From contig LT598466.1 of assembly GCA_900074745.1 (NCBI GenBank), positions 186,001-250,000 on the forward strand: a DNA stretch of 64,000 nt, in the 5' to 3' direction. Origin of the DNA: Lachancea mirantina (lineage: Eukaryota; Ascomycota; Saccharomycetes; Saccharomycetales; Saccharomycetaceae). Positions 27,772 through 38,117 of the stretch are shown piece by piece. Both the position numbers and the translations under genes were made by a program. The notes beneath the pieces are model-generated. The model worked only from the letters and a program-made list of their open reading frames with translations, was not told the DNA's origin and did no database searches. Each line of letters opens with the position of its first letter. Position 1 is the first letter of the stretch.

Positions 27772-28283
27772 CTCGGTAATGTAATGTTTTGGTAAGCAAC
27801 GATCCACCAGTTCTACCAGGGCAAGTCCTCCACATTTTCCACTCTTTATATAGGCTCTACCATCACAATGCTTCACATGCAGTCATCGCTTTCGGTCCAT
27901 TAAGATTACTCAACTTGGCGCACTTTACCGCCAAGCCACAGTTAACAATTTTCTTGAAATTGCGATGCCACACTCCGGATCATCTCCCTTCGGAAAAACA
28001 TTTCAACCGGAAAAAACTGCATCGGAAAAAAAAGGAAGACCCTAAAGTCATTGACGATCCCATTGTTGTTGCCGGTTCTCTTCGCTAATTTTCCGCTTTA
28101 AGGACCGCTATGTGGCCGACGACCGTTGACTTCGAAGAAAGTCAGGGCCCAGATGCATTGGGTCACAGATGACTAACAGATGAATCTGATTGGGCTTGAT
28201 CTATATAGGATGATAAGGCTTTATGTAACAATGCTTGGATGTGTGGGTTAGGAGCTTTAGAGAGTAGACGTCGCTAGCGACGC
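27772..28283. other. Intergenic region upstream of the SEO1-like gene
   Basis: 512 bases up to the GCV2 stop. TATATAAA on the minus strand at 27845-27852 is 74 bases above the chosen start. No gene or other clear site seen. Confidence 0.5.
27845..27852 (-). promoter_or_regulatory. TATA box TATATAAA of the SEO1-like gene
   Basis: Lies 74 bases upstream of the ATG at 27771 and downstream of the alternative ATG at 27876, which therefore is unlikely to be used. Confidence 0.6.
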
Positions 28284-31200
28284 CTACTCATTGGCAACTT
28301 CCTCGACGCTCGGACATGTGCACATGAGGTTCATGTCGCCGTAGGTGTCGTCCAGACGGGCCACTGGGGGCCAGAATTTGTTGTAGCGCAGATATGGCAG
28401 CGGGTACACGGCCATTTCTCGGGTGTAACCTCTTTGGTTCCAGTCGGAGCTCGTAACCACGTCGTCTAACGAGTGGGGAGCGTTTTTCAGCACGGCACCT
28501 CGAGGGTCCTTGGCTATGTAAAGGTCGATCTCACGCTTGATCGAGATCATGGCGTCCACAAAGCGGTCGAGCTCTTCGCGATTTTCGGACTCCGTGGGCT
28601 CAACCATCAGCGTGCCCGGTACCGGAAACGCAAGCGTGGGCGCGTGAAAACCGTAATCCTGTAGTCTCTTGGCGACGTCGATGGCCTCGATACCGTGCGT
28701 CTTATAAGCTCTCAGGTCGACGATGAACTCGTGGCCGCAGTGACGAATGGTGGACTTTTCGTTAACAAACAGAATGTCGTAATGGCCCTTGAGTCTATTC
28801 ATCATGTAATTGGCATTCAGCATCGCGATGACGGACGAGAAGGGCAACCCTTGCGAGCCCATCATCTTGATGTACGCGTAGGAAATGGGCAAAATCGAGG
28901 CGCTTCCGTAAGGCGCGCTCGAGACCGACGATATGCTCTGTTCGCTTCCAACGCCCGTGATCATATCGACCACGTCGTGGCGTGGTAGGAAAGGCGCCAA
29001 ATGCGACTTGACACAGATAGGACCGACACCGGGACCGCCGCCACCGTGTGGGATGGCAAACGTCTTGTGCAAGTTCAAATGACACACGTCTGCGCCCAAA
29101 TCACCTGGAGAGGTCAATCCAACTTGGGCGTTCATATTCGCTCCATCCAAATACACTTGACCACCATGCTCATGGACAATGTCCAGCGCTTCCTTGATGC
29201 TTGGACCGAACAAACCATATGTGGACGGGTACGTGATCATAATGGCGGCAAGATCATCCTTATGCTGGTCCGATCTGCGTCTCAAGTCCTCCAAGTCGAG
29301 CGACCCGTCCTCCAAACAGTTGACAGGAACCACCTTCATACCACCCATAGCTGCGGAAGCAGGATTTGTGCCGTGAGCAGAGACGGGGATTAAGCAGACG
29401 TTTCTATGGCTTTGACCGATCGAGCTCAGATAATTCTTGATCACAAGAAGACCCGTGTACTCACCTTGTGCTCCGGAATTGGGTTGCAAAGAGACTGCAT
29501 CGAGTCCCGTGATGTCTGCCAAATCCGATTCTAGCGATGCAATGAGTTCCTCGTAGCCCTTCGTTTGACTTGGAGGTTGGAATGGATGGATATTGGCGAA
29601 CTGGGGCCATGTTACTGGCATCATTTCTACCGTAGAGTTTAACTTCATGGTACAAGAGCCAAGAGGAATCATGGAGTTTGCTAAGGAAAGATCGCGGCTC
29701 TGTAGACGATGCAAGTATCTCAACATAGCAGTCTCACTGTGATGTTGATTGAACACCTCGTTTGTCAAGATGGCGTCTTGGCGCTGTAGTTCAGTTGGGA
29801 AGTGAGGCAAAGTAGTTGGAAGATCATCCGATGCACCAAAAAGTTGACACAAGCTCACAAGGTCCTCTTTGCTCACGGTTTCGTCCAATGACAGAGCGAC
29901 CGTGTTCTCATCGACTTGGAAAAGGTTAATTGAGTATTTATCGTATGCGAACTGCAAGATTCGAGAAGAAGAAGCGCCGTCAGCTAGTTTTATTGTCAGA
30001 GTGTCGAACCAGTTCTTATTGACAATTTGGTGATTAGTCTCTTTCGAAATTTTCGAAGCCAACACGGATGTAAATCCGTAGATGCGCTGCGCAATGTCAC
30101 GCAAGCCCTCTGGACCATGGTAGACACAGTAATTAGCGGCAATGTTAGCCAAAAGTGCCTGCGCAGTACAAATATTGGAAGTGGCTTTGTCCCGTTTGAT
30201 GTGTTGCTCTCTGGTTTGCAAAGCGAGACGTAGCGCCGGTTTCCCCAATCGATCCTTAGAGACACCAACTATTCTTCCTGGGATTTTTCTGCTCAATTTG
30301 TCTATGACGGCAAAAAAAGCGGCATGTGGACCACCGCAACCAAAAGGTACACCGAAACGCTGAGAAGAGCCAAATACCAAGTCGGCACCAAATTCAGCGG
30401 GCGCCTTGAGTAACGTCAGCGACATCAAATCCGCAGCGACACCGAGCAAAGCTTTATTTTCGTGCAATGTCTTGGCAATAGCGATCAGAGCATCCCCAGA
30501 GATGATAGAACCGTCCGTAGCCGGGTATTGCACGATAGCCCCGAAAACTTGCTTATCGGCAAGAATCTTCACAGCGGCATCGACATCATAGGTGTCGACC
30601 TCCACGATCTCGATCGCGTAAGGAACGCTTCTCGTTTTAAGGACAGATTTAGTTTGAGGGTGTAGTCTTTTGTCGATCACAAACTTGCTTCTCTTTTTCT
30701 TGGCCTGATTGAACGCCAAAAGCATCGCTTCACCGGCCGCAGTGCCTTCGTCCAGCAGAGAAGCGTTTGCGATGGGTAAACCGGTCAAATCGGATACAAC
30801 TGTTTGAAAATTGAGCAACGATTCGAGCCTCCCTTGTGAGATCTCCGGTTGGTATGGCGTATACGAAGTGTACCATTCTGGGCACTCCAAAAGATTCCTC
30901 TGGATCACGGGCGGTAAAATTGTACCGTAGTAACCTTTCCCAATAAAATTTTTGACTTGCCAATCGTTTTTGCTAGCGACGTCTTGTAGTTTCCGCAGCA
31001 TTTCTTGCTCCGTGAAACCCCTATCGGGGGCATCCAGCTTCAACGGACGCTTTGTGAGCACCTGATCGGGTACCACGTTTTTCACAAAATTGTCTAAATC
31101 TTGGTATCCCATAGTCTGAAGCATGTCCTTGACATTACCGGGACTGGGCCCTAAATGTCTTCTTTGGAATGTGTCTAAGGGCGTGTAAGCACCTCCAGCG

Positions 31201-31322
31201 CTTTTAAATACCTGACCAAATTGTCCGGAAGACACATTTGCTTGCCGCCTCACCACAGAGTGTTTGTGGAAGCTCCTCGCGACGAGCTTATTGAATTGGA
31301 CCGCTGTCTTGGATCTGAGCAT
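28284..31322 (-). CDS. GCV2: Glycine decarboxylase P protein, mitochondrial
   Basis: 1012 residues (yeast 1034) from the ATG at 31322. The pyridoxal-phosphate P protein releases CO2 from glycine and passes the aminomethyl group to the H protein lipoyl arm in the mitochondrial glycine cleavage system. The N-terminus [26 protein letters not shown] is a presequence. The first half is the GcvPA part ([51 protein letters not shown]), the second the catalytic GcvPB part with [18 protein letters not shown], where K753 should form the Schiff base. Three TGACTC motifs precede the gene. Position fits YMR189W. Confidence 0.97.
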   Translation of the reverse strand: MLRSKTAVQFNKLVARSFHKHSVVRRQANVSSGQFGQVFKSAGGAYTPLDTFQRRHLGPSPGNVKDMLQTMGYQDLDNFVKNVVPDQVLTKRPLKLDAPDRGFTEQEMLRKLQDVASKNDWQVKNFIGKGYYGTILPPVIQRNLLECPEWYTSYTPYQPEISQGRLESLLNFQTVVSDLTGLPIANASLLDEGTAAGEAMLLAFNQAKKKRSKFVIDKRLHPQTKSVLKTRSVPYAIEIVEVDTYDVDAAVKILADKQVFGAIVQYPATDGSIISGDALIAIAKTLHENKALLGVAADLMSLTLLKAPAEFGADLVFGSSQRFGVPFGCGGPHAAFFAVIDKLSRKIPGRIVGVSKDRLGKPALRLALQTREQHIKRDKATSNICTAQALLANIAANYCVYHGPEGLRDIAQRIYGFTSVLASKISKETNHQIVNKNWFDTLTIKLADGASSSRILQFAYDKYSINLFQVDENTVALSLDETVSKEDLVSLCQLFGASDDLPTTLPHFPTELQRQDAILTNEVFNQHHSETAMLRYLHRLQSRDLSLANSMIPLGSCTMKLNSTVEMMPVTWPQFANIHPFQPPSQTKGYEELIASLESDLADITGLDAVSLQPNSGAQGEYTGLLVIKNYLSSIGQSHRNVCLIPVSAHGTNPASAAMGGMKVVPVNCLEDGSLDLEDLRRRSDQHKDDLAAIMITYPSTYGLFGPSIKEALDIVHEHGGQVYLDGANMNAQVGLTSPGDLGADVCHLNLHKTFAIPHGGGGPGVGPICVKSHLAPFLPRHDVVDMITGVGSEQSISSVSSAPYGSASILPISYAYIKMMGSQGLPFSSVIAMLNANYMMNRLKGHYDILFVNEKSTIRHCGHEFIVDLRAYKTHGIEAIDVAKRLQDYGFHAPTLAFPVPGTLMVEPTESENREELDRFVDAMISIKREIDLYIAKDPRGAVLKNAPHSLDDVVTSSDWNQRGYTREMAVYPLPYLRYNKFWPPVARLDDTYGDMNLMCTCPSVEEVANE

Positions 31323-31721
31323 CACGGAAAATGGGGATCAAAGCAATTGAGAAATTGCTGCCGGTAGTCAGCAACACTTAAACAAGCTTCGAGAATACCT
31401 TCAAGCTTGGTTGTCCTCGCTTTTATAGCCACCGGTAACGCTGTTATCAGACAGTTCATCATATCTCATCGGTTCACTCCCTTGACTCCTCCCCAAAGGA
31501 GTCTTACTGGCGCAACTCTTGGCCTTTGACTCGGTGATCTTGACTCCGAACTTGAGGATTCGATCACGTGGTTTCCATGATCAAATAGCTCGTTCAACAC
31601 TGTGGAAAAGCCCGAGAGCTAGTCAGCAACGGTTAAGAGCCTATCAGTTCCTTTCACTGGTTCTCATGCTTGAGGCTGAATTTTGCAGGTTTTTTTGAAA
31701 TCTGTAGAGCCTGGTCATTGT
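31323..31721. other. GCV2 upstream region
   Basis: 399 bases between GCV2 and the end of YPL247C, both minus. A TATA box TATAAAAG (31420-31427, minus) sits 98 bases above the start. It also holds a CACGTG at 31565-31570 and the TGACTC cluster listed separately. Confidence 0.55.
31483..31546. promoter_or_regulatory. Three TGACTC motifs (Bas1/Gcn4 type) upstream of GCV2
   Basis: TGACTC at 31483-31488, 31527-31532 and 31541-31546. Bas1 and Gcn4 both recognise this core, and in S. cerevisiae the GCV genes are part of the Bas1 regulon that links one-carbon supply to purine synthesis. Three copies in 64 bases 160-225 bases above the start make control by Bas1 likely; not shown. Confidence 0.55.
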
Positions 31722-32948
31722 TCATACCCGGACACCTTGAAATTGACGACCCAGAGTGCAACCAAGCCAGTCTCCTTTAGGACGTAACACCAGATTGTTG
31801 ATCTCGTAGACTTCGTCGTTGTAGGCCATCTGAGGCACGTCTGAGGTATGCGCTAGGTTATTAGGGTTCCATTTGGAAGACGACGTAGTCGAAGATGGAG
31901 CGGCGTGTAGCGACGAGCTGAGATCCCAGTACAACGCCTGGCAGTCGTCGCCACAGCTGAACAGAACATTGCGCTTGAATGGGTGCCATTGAATCTGGTT
32001 GACCGCGGCAGTGTGGCCCGTTAGTGTCAAAACCGGGGAACCGGGGAACCGCATGTCGAGGATTACGACGGAATTGGAGTCCTGTGCAAAAGTCGCGACC
32101 ACGTTCGGATCGAAGGGCGACGGCTCGAGCCGCAGAAGCGCTTTGCTGCCGCCTGTGTGTGCCAATTCCGCTGCGGCCGCGGTAGTGCCCGAGGGCATGA
32201 GTTCATAGATAATAGTACTATGCGCGAGACTTCTTAGGTCGAAAACACGCACGCTGCCGTCACCGCCACAACTCGTGAACAGCTGCGTCGACTGCGTCAG
32301 AAATTTGACGTCGAACACCTCGCTGTCGTGCGCTATGAGCTGCGTCTTGATGGAATTGGGCGATTGCAGGTCCCACACGGTACAAGTCGTGTCAATGGAC
32401 GAAGATATTAGCATATTTGTGTCAATCGCATTCCATTGGAACGAAGTTACGGGCGGTAGCTGGCCCACTGACGCCACGGTGGCTACGGCGCCCTTATTGT
32501 AACGTCGTAGCGACAAATTGACTTGTTCTCGCAATTGACAATCTGCAAAAGTCCAGAGTCTTAGCGAATCTGAACAAGTAGCAAGCTGTTGCGACCCGCC
32601 GTCGGGACACCATTGCACCCTTGAAATTGGGAAAACGACATTGGCCTCGCAGACCCGGTCCCACGTCGCCAAGTCTGCAGAATGAATTATTTGTAGCTTG
32701 TTGAACGCGTCCTCTTTGTAAGAGCCCAAAGCCACATAATCCTGTGTACTCCAGTCCAATGCAAACAGCGGGAAAGATGCTTCGTAGTTGCAAGACCTGA
32801 TTCTGTTCCCGTTTTGAGAATTTTGCTGTCCCGCGTAAACCTGTCTGGGCGTGTAATACGACGAGGCGCTCTGGTTAAAATTCACGGAGGGTCTCTGGTA
32901 GCTTCCAAACGATATGGAGCTTCTTTTGCCGCCTCTGTACTGATCCAT
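31722..32948 (-). CDS. YPL247C: WD40 protein, DCAF7/AN11 family (YPL247C)
   Basis: 408 residues (yeast YPL247C 523, with a longer N-terminus). The family includes human DCAF7/HAN11 and petunia AN11, seven-blade WD40 scaffolds; the yeast protein has no settled role. After a short Ser/Gly/Gln-rich head (QYRGGKRSSISFGSYQRPSV) the propeller begins with YEASFPLFALDWSTQDYVALGS, a family hallmark, and repeats follow (VTSFQWNAIDTNMLISSSID, FDVKFLTQSTQLFTSCGGDG, VNQIQWHPFKRNVLFSCGDD). The end RPKGDWLGCTLGRQFQGVRV matches the conserved C-terminus of the family. ATG at 32948 is the first in frame. Confidence 0.92.
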   Translation of the reverse strand: MDQYRGGKRSSISFGSYQRPSVNFNQSASSYYTPRQVYAGQQNSQNGNRIRSCNYEASFPLFALDWSTQDYVALGSYKEDAFNKLQIIHSADLATWDRVCEANVVFPISRVQWCPDGGSQQLATCSDSLRLWTFADCQLREQVNLSLRRYNKGAVATVASVGQLPPVTSFQWNAIDTNMLISSSIDTTCTVWDLQSPNSIKTQLIAHDSEVFDVKFLTQSTQLFTSCGGDGSVRVFDLRSLAHSTIIYELMPSGTTAAAAELAHTGGSKALLRLEPSPFDPNVVATFAQDSNSVVILDMRFPGSPVLTLTGHTAAVNQIQWHPFKRNVLFSCGDDCQALYWDLSSSLHAAPSSTTSSSKWNPNNLAHTSDVPQMAYNDEVYEINNLVLRPKGDWLGCTLGRQFQGVRV

Positions 32949-33416
32949 AATGGTGCCTTTATGGTGATGTTCTGAAGGCGCTTTCTTGTATATTCAAATT
33001 AAAAGAGCCTCTTGTAATGTTGGAAAAACCTCTTTGCAGCGGGAAACGGGCAAAAACTAAAGAAAAAACTCCAAAGACCGGAATTTGGATAAATCAGAGA
33101 CGTAATTGAGTGGTGAAATACTAGAATGGCGTTCAAACCGATCAAATTGACCCATTTTTGGTTGATACAAGTGTTCAAACCACATAGAGCACGTGATTTG
33201 GTGATAATTTCCTTGATTATGTCACGTGATTAACACATGATCTTTGGTGATAATATGAATCTTTTGCCCATATGGAAACTCGATGCTGATGGGACCAGTA
33301 AAAAATTTTCAAAGCTTGAGTTAGACAAGTAAGGGCTTGATTTAGTGCGATTGGGGGCCTCTGAAGGGTATTGAACAGTCGATTATATTGATTGGGGGTT
33401 TTTTCGGGGGAAAAAA
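32949..33416. other. Divergent promoter region YPL247C / MRPS17
   Basis: 468 bases with two CACGTG E-boxes: 33190-33195 and 33223-33228, the second in GTCACGTGAT. Nothing else recognised. Confidence 0.5.
33190..33228. promoter_or_regulatory. Two CACGTG sites (Cbf1 type)
   Basis: CACGTGAT occurs twice, 33 bases apart, about 190-225 bases upstream of MRPS17. Mitochondrial ribosomal protein promoters in non-WGD yeasts often carry Cbf1-like boxes, a point I recall in general but cannot test here. Confidence 0.5.
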
Positions 33417-34106
33417 ATGGCACGCCAGAATTTTTTGGGACTTGTTGTTTCTCAAGGGAAGATGATGAAGACAGTGAAGGTCAGAGTGGAGACAAAGGTG
33501 TTTAATAAGCGGATTAACAAAGAACTTTTTCGCAGAAAGGACTATCTGGTGCATGACGAAGGCGAGGTATCGAGGGAGGGCGATCTGGTGCGTATTGAGG
33601 CGACTCGGCCGTTGTCGAAACGCAAGTTCTTCAGTATAGCGGAGATTATCAAAAACAAAGGTCAACAGTTTGCGTTGTACGAGTCGCAGGCCATGACGCG
33701 TGTGGCGGAAGAAGAGGCCCAGAAGACACAGAAATTTTTGAGCAAGAGGCAGCAATTGAGCGCCCAGGAAAGCGTTCTGCTCATGGACATACGTAAGATA
33801 CAGGAGGCACTGGCAAGCGGTCAGAGTGCAGAGGAGCTGGTAGAAATCAAGGAAAGATACGGGTTAGAGAACTTTACGGCTGGCACGCTAAGAGAGCTTT
33901 TGCAGCTGGATATCATGGCATTGGGACAGCGAGTTGAAGACGAAAGAAAATCCGTGGAGACCGTGCAAGGTCGGGTACGTGAACTTATGGGTAACGACCC
34001 AGATGCGAACGCGTTTCTACGTGAAAACGGGGTAATGGAACCGGAACAGCTCAAGAGTAATATCAAGAAAAACCTGATCCGGAAATACGTGATGCAGTCG
34101 CTGTAG
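33417..34106 (+). CDS. MRPS17: Mitochondrial ribosomal protein uS17m
   Basis: 229 residues (yeast Mrps17 237). Small-subunit mitochondrial ribosomal protein. The bacterial S17-like domain occupies about residues 1-85: [20 protein letters not shown], then [15 protein letters not shown], a loop [23 protein letters not shown], and SIAEI. The rest (about 90-229) is the fungal extension, highly helical and rich in Gln and Glu. A run of A precedes the ATG at 33417. Strand and position agree with YMR188C. Confidence 0.95.
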   Translation: MARQNFLGLVVSQGKMMKTVKVRVETKVFNKRINKELFRRKDYLVHDEGEVSREGDLVRIEATRPLSKRKFFSIAEIIKNKGQQFALYESQAMTRVAEEEAQKTQKFLSKRQQLSAQESVLLMDIRKIQEALASGQSAEELVEIKERYGLENFTAGTLRELLQLDIMALGQRVEDERKSVETVQGRVRELMGNDPDANAFLRENGVMEPEQLKSNIKKNLIRKYVMQSL

Positions 34107-34219
34107 TTTGGTTAGCTTGCTAAATCTCGATAGTCAAAATAATACCTGTACATATATAAATACACATCTAACTCTTGATTTTCGAGCGAGGACAAATTGA
34201 TAGCTAAAAATGCAAGGAA

Positions 34220-35091
34220 CTAAACACCCAAAGCTCTTCCCTGCCCTTGGAAACCTTCTGCGGAGTGTATTGGCAACACCGAGCCTTGTTGTGGGAAGAT
34301 GCTCGTGTACCCAACGGTTCTGTCGACTTCTTGTTCTCTGTAATACTTGATACCAAAAGGGATCAAATTTATGACACGGTCCAGCTTCGTCTCTATCTTG
34401 GTAATGAGAGCGCTAGGGGGAACGAGCTTGCTTACCCAGTTTTCCTTAAATGCCATTCCGTAACCCACACACATGCCAAAGAAATGGCCCCAAAAGCTAG
34501 AACCGGGGCATATTATTTTCGTTAAAACCAGCAAAACTACAGGAGTGTAGATGGTCGGCAACGAAAACCGCGAGAAATAGGTTTGTTGAGGGTTAATCTG
34601 GGACTCTTTCAAAGCAATGTAGGCGAAAAATGAGAAACACCATCCACTGCTGCCTACAACGCTGACCTCAGGATACAAAATTCGGCCCACAACACAATAC
34701 AGTAACGCGGTAAACACAGCCAGCAAATTAAGAATCACTCCAGTGTAGACAGTTCCGTGTGTTTTCTCGAAGAACGAAAGAGGTCCGAAAAGTGAGATGC
34801 TGTTCAAAGCATAGTGCAAAAAGGACAGATGAAGTAAAGGATACAACGACAATCGGTTTACTGCAATTCAAGCATTTGTGTTAGTAATAGCTTTTAATGG
34901 TGGTTCCACTGATTTTCAATAAATCACTTACATTCTAAGCTGAATAGTGCTTGAGGCATCAGACGTACATGTACGACAATGTCAACAACACGCGAATTTA
35001 ACAAATAAAGGAAGCCCAAGAAAATCACAAGCCCACTGGCAAGTGCTGATGGACGTTGCCCATCTGATAAACCTAACCAATTCAAGTTCAT
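34220..35091 (-). CDS. RBD2: Golgi rhomboid protease Rbd2 (two exons)
   Basis: Exon 1 35091-34932 and exon 2 34860-34220 join to 266 residues (yeast 262). The start MNLNWLGLSDGQRPSALASG mirrors yeast MNWKSYVFPGGHPPAALTTG. Rbd2 is an intramembrane serine protease of the Golgi. Catalytic residues are in place: S125 in GSSG and H179 in GHFFG; yeast-like RLSLYPLLHLSFLH opens exon 2. The 71-base intron has donor GTAAGT (34931), branch TACTAAC (34880-34886 as GTTAGTA) and acceptor CAG (34861). As far as I recall S. cerevisiae RBD2 has no intron. The C-terminal tail after about 225 is polar. Divergent from YPL245W with only 139 bases between. Confidence 0.94.
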
Positions 35092-35230
35092 CGTTTCTAC
35101 TAGTTCTGAGGTTAGCAGGGCTTATTCACATGAAATTTTTCAATTTCTTAAGTCCGAAATTAATTAAACAATGGTGATGATGACATCTCGGAATTTAGAC
35201 ACGATGATATATATATCATGAACTCAATAC

Positions 35231-36586
35231 ATGCTTAAACAGATTTCACTCAGAATCTTGAGATTTCAATCAATCATGGTAAGACCTATGAAACGGTCGA
35301 AAATTATGGACTCAATGGGTTCGTCTATAGAAAATAATGCTATTGAAAAACTGTCACACGTCGCATTGTCGGAAGAACAGGTAAATTTGAAGAACGATGC
35401 ATTGAAATTTGTCGAGGATCGTCTTGAAAACTACGATGGGAAACCTTCTATGTTTGTTATCCAGGGAGATGCCGGTACAGGTAAATCTGTGATTCTCAAT
35501 GTGTTGTTCAACGAGATACAGCGTAGAGCAAAGTCTAATGACTGCATGAATGACGTTTTGACAGACACTGATAACTTCCTGGTGGTTAATCATCCGGAAA
35601 TGTTAAAACTTTACCATCGAATTTCGAAACCGTTCCCATACATTTCGAAAAGTGCACTCGAGAGACCGACCAGTTTGATCAATCGGCTCGAAAAGTCCAA
35701 ATTGAAAGCCGACGTTGTGATTGTCGATGAAGCACATCTCTTGGCGACTTCGAAGGACGCTTTCAAGCGGTTTTACGGCGAAAATCATTTGCAAGAGCTT
35801 ATGAAATTGGCCAAGGTACTTCTGGTGGTGTACGACGACAAACAATCACTGCGAATGGGTTCCTACTGGGATGAAAACACTAGCGATGGTTCGACGCTTT
35901 CCGGATTTTTCGAGATTTTACCCACCGAGAACAAGCAATGGCGGAATTTGCAACAGCAGTTTCGAGTTGTGGCAGAAAATGACACGTTGGAGTGGATAGA
36001 GGCGCTCAGCACTGAGGGAAGAATCTTAGACTTCCCTAAATCCGTTAGGTCTGGGAAATCGAGCTTTGATTTTCGAATTTGGGACGACTGTAGTGAAATG
36101 TATTCGGCTCTTCGGGAGCTGAACGGCAAAATTGGACAATGTAGAATGCTCGCGACCTATGATTTCCCGTACCGGCTAGATGGTAAGGATTATTTCGTGA
36201 CTTGCGGTGACAATTTCAAAGTGAGATGGGATCGGTACGCTCCAAGAGCGGTTCTCCCTTGGAGCGAGAGGCCAGACACTTTTGAAGAAGTAGGAAGTGT
36301 TTACACCATTCAAGGGTTCGATTTGAACTACGCTGGTGTAATTTTGGGTCGTTGCGTAGATTACGACTCTGAAACGGACAGCATCAAGCTCATTCCAAGT
36401 CTTTACGACGACCACGCAGGCTTTACAAAGAAGAAAAATATCAACGAGGTGAATGACGTCAAGGAGAAGATTATAATGAACAGCATAAACGTTTTGTTGA
36501 CTCGTGGTGTTAAGGGTCTTTACATTTATGCTTACAATCCTAACCTGCGGAGACGCTTAAGAGAGTGTGTGGAAAAATCATTATGA
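35231..36586 (+). CDS. YPL245W: P-loop ATPase of unknown function (YPL245W)
   Basis: 451 residues (yeast YPL245W 454). Function unknown in yeast. It looks like a DUF2075/Schlafen-type P-loop protein of helicase-like build: Walker A GDAGTGKS at 79-86, Walker B with DEAH at 166-169, VVYDDKQSL near 197 resembling a helicase motif, QQQFR at about 245, and near the C-terminus SVYTIQGFDLNYAGVILGR followed by NSINVLLTRGVKGLYIYAY, which resemble superfamily 1 motifs V and VI. There is no nuclease or membrane signature. The first ATG at 35231 gives a basic N-terminus (MLKQISLRILRFQSIMVRPM), so mitochondrial import is possible; M16 is an alternative start. Confidence 0.9.
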   Translation: MLKQISLRILRFQSIMVRPMKRSKIMDSMGSSIENNAIEKLSHVALSEEQVNLKNDALKFVEDRLENYDGKPSMFVIQGDAGTGKSVILNVLFNEIQRRAKSNDCMNDVLTDTDNFLVVNHPEMLKLYHRISKPFPYISKSALERPTSLINRLEKSKLKADVVIVDEAHLLATSKDAFKRFYGENHLQELMKLAKVLLVVYDDKQSLRMGSYWDENTSDGSTLSGFFEILPTENKQWRNLQQQFRVVAENDTLEWIEALSTEGRILDFPKSVRSGKSSFDFRIWDDCSEMYSALRELNGKIGQCRMLATYDFPYRLDGKDYFVTCGDNFKVRWDRYAPRAVLPWSERPDTFEEVGSVYTIQGFDLNYAGVILGRCVDYDSETDSIKLIPSLYDDHAGFTKKKNINEVNDVKEKIIMNSINVLLTRGVKGLYIYAYNPNLRRRLRECVEKSL

Positions 36587-36763
36587 CTACTATTTTTATG
36601 AGTCCTTTATAGACACCAGCGTTATCGTTTGGCATTGCAATGGACACAGTTCACTTCCAAGTGAAACATCTATAGGAAAACATTAATTATTGTTGAATTT
36701 CTGCCATTTAATGTTTATAGTCATCCAAGAATGGCATAGTCATGGCCCTCTATCACGTAAATC

Positions 36764-37777
36764 CTATTGAGTTTTCAATTTCTTGACATCCTGCGCAGAT
36801 TTCCTTTTCAAAGCTGCTTCGGTTACAATTCCACCAAACACCGTTGCTACGCCAACCCACTGCAGTCTACTAACCTGATGCCGATAGATGACTATGCTTA
36901 AGATCATGGAGAACATTTTCCGCGTAACTGTCACAGTTACGAGCACAAGAGAGCCATAATTTTCCAAAGTAAAAAAAATGAAGACTTGTCCAAGCGCTCC
37001 GCATATAGCATATGTCGCTAAGTAGTATATGATTACCGAATCTTTTGAAATCATATTGACAGCATTTTGGAATTGGTCTGGGCTCAAAAAGACTAAGCAT
37101 AAAACGTTCCATAGAACAATGCAAATATTGAGACCCACCATGAGATGTGCACCCGTAATGCTTTTTTTCGCCTGACTTATCCCCGCACTTCGATTGCGTT
37201 TTAGCATTCTGTCTTGACTTGCGTTCGTGTACCCGTCGAGCAGCAAACTTGCCAATAGAAGAATGACACCTCCGGAGAGTGGGGAGCCTGGCACTGTTTG
37301 CTTGGATTTGCAGGAATCACCACCCATATTGAAAATGAGCACACCACATGTCACGATAAGAGCAAGAACGGTCTTAGTCGTGCCCACATTTGTACGATAC
37401 ACCAACAGGTGCACTACAAGAACCGGGACCAACTTACAGCTCTTGGCGAGCATGTACGTCAGAAAATCGACATGCTTGAGTGAATAACTGGCAAGCGGGG
37501 TCGAAATGCTTTGGCTTAACGAAATAGACAGCAGTTCATGCCCATGGTCTCGCATAAACTGCCTGGTCCGATATGTGGGGTGAGATCGCTTCAAATATAC
37601 CATACCCACAATGATCGCAATCAGACCCTGTACAAGCGCCACAACGCTGGGAAACTCAAATCGACGACCAGAATTCGGCCATTGTCTTGTTGTAAGAGGC
37701 TCGTGAACCAAACTCCAGGTTAGAAACGCGATATATATACCAGCTACCGAAATGGCGAGTCTTACTGGTAAACCCAT
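36764..37777 (-). CDS. HUT1: Nucleotide-sugar transporter Hut1 (SLC35B1 type)
   Basis: 337 residues from the ATG at 37777 (yeast 339); an adjacent upstream TTG is ignored. Hut1 is the ER UDP-galactose/UDP-glucose transporter homologue. About nine or ten hydrophobic spans are visible. Family motifs include TRQFMRDHGHELLSISLSQS, PLASYSLKHVDFLTYMLAKS CK with LVPV (about 115-140), FTLENYGSLVLVTVTVTRKM (about 280-300) and SIVIYRHQVSRLQWVGVATVF. The C-terminus ends KLKTQ, which fits the KxKxx ER retrieval signal. Position is that of YPL244C. Confidence 0.94.
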   Translation of the reverse strand: MGLPVRLAISVAGIYIAFLTWSLVHEPLTTRQWPNSGRRFEFPSVVALVQGLIAIIVGMVYLKRSHPTYRTRQFMRDHGHELLSISLSQSISTPLASYSLKHVDFLTYMLAKSCKLVPVLVVHLLVYRTNVGTTKTVLALIVTCGVLIFNMGGDSCKSKQTVPGSPLSGGVILLLASLLLDGYTNASQDRMLKRNRSAGISQAKKSITGAHLMVGLNICIVLWNVLCLVFLSPDQFQNAVNMISKDSVIIYYLATYAICGALGQVFIFFTLENYGSLVLVTVTVTRKMFSMILSIVIYRHQVSRLQWVGVATVFGGIVTEAALKRKSAQDVKKLKTQ

Positions 37778-38117
37778 CAAACCTTACCTCAAAAAAAGCC
37801 TCTTGAAAAGTTGAAGGCCCAAAAAAATTATCTAAGCCAAAGAAATAAAAATCCAGACGCTCATTCAAAGCATCAATAGCCACACAAATGAGTGTTAATT
37901 TTTGGCTCATCTCGAGTTAACATATTGAACGATATTTGACAGTATTCTCGAGCTCGGTCATTGATTCGCCATATCGTGAACTACGGAAGTGAGTATCTTT
38001 CGAGTAATACATGAAAAATTTGCTAATTCAACCACCTCAAGAAATCCAGACAAAACGGTTTTGGTGGCAGAGAACCAGGGCACTTTGCGGGCCAATTGAG
38101 TGTATTTAATCATCAGA
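37778..38117. other. Divergent promoter region HUT1 / SRP68
   Basis: 340 bases. TGAAAAATTT near 38012-38021 resembles the RRPE element of ribosome-biogenesis promoters. No gene seen. Confidence 0.4.

Noticed and set aside
27772-27876. Longer N-terminus for the Seo1-like permease
   Set aside because: Its ATG is upstream of the TATA box and the extra 35 residues have no counterpart in Seo1.
34220-34852. Reading RBD2 as a 210-residue truncated rhomboid
   Set aside because: The apparent start is a TTG; an upstream exon with good splice signals restores the normal N-terminus.
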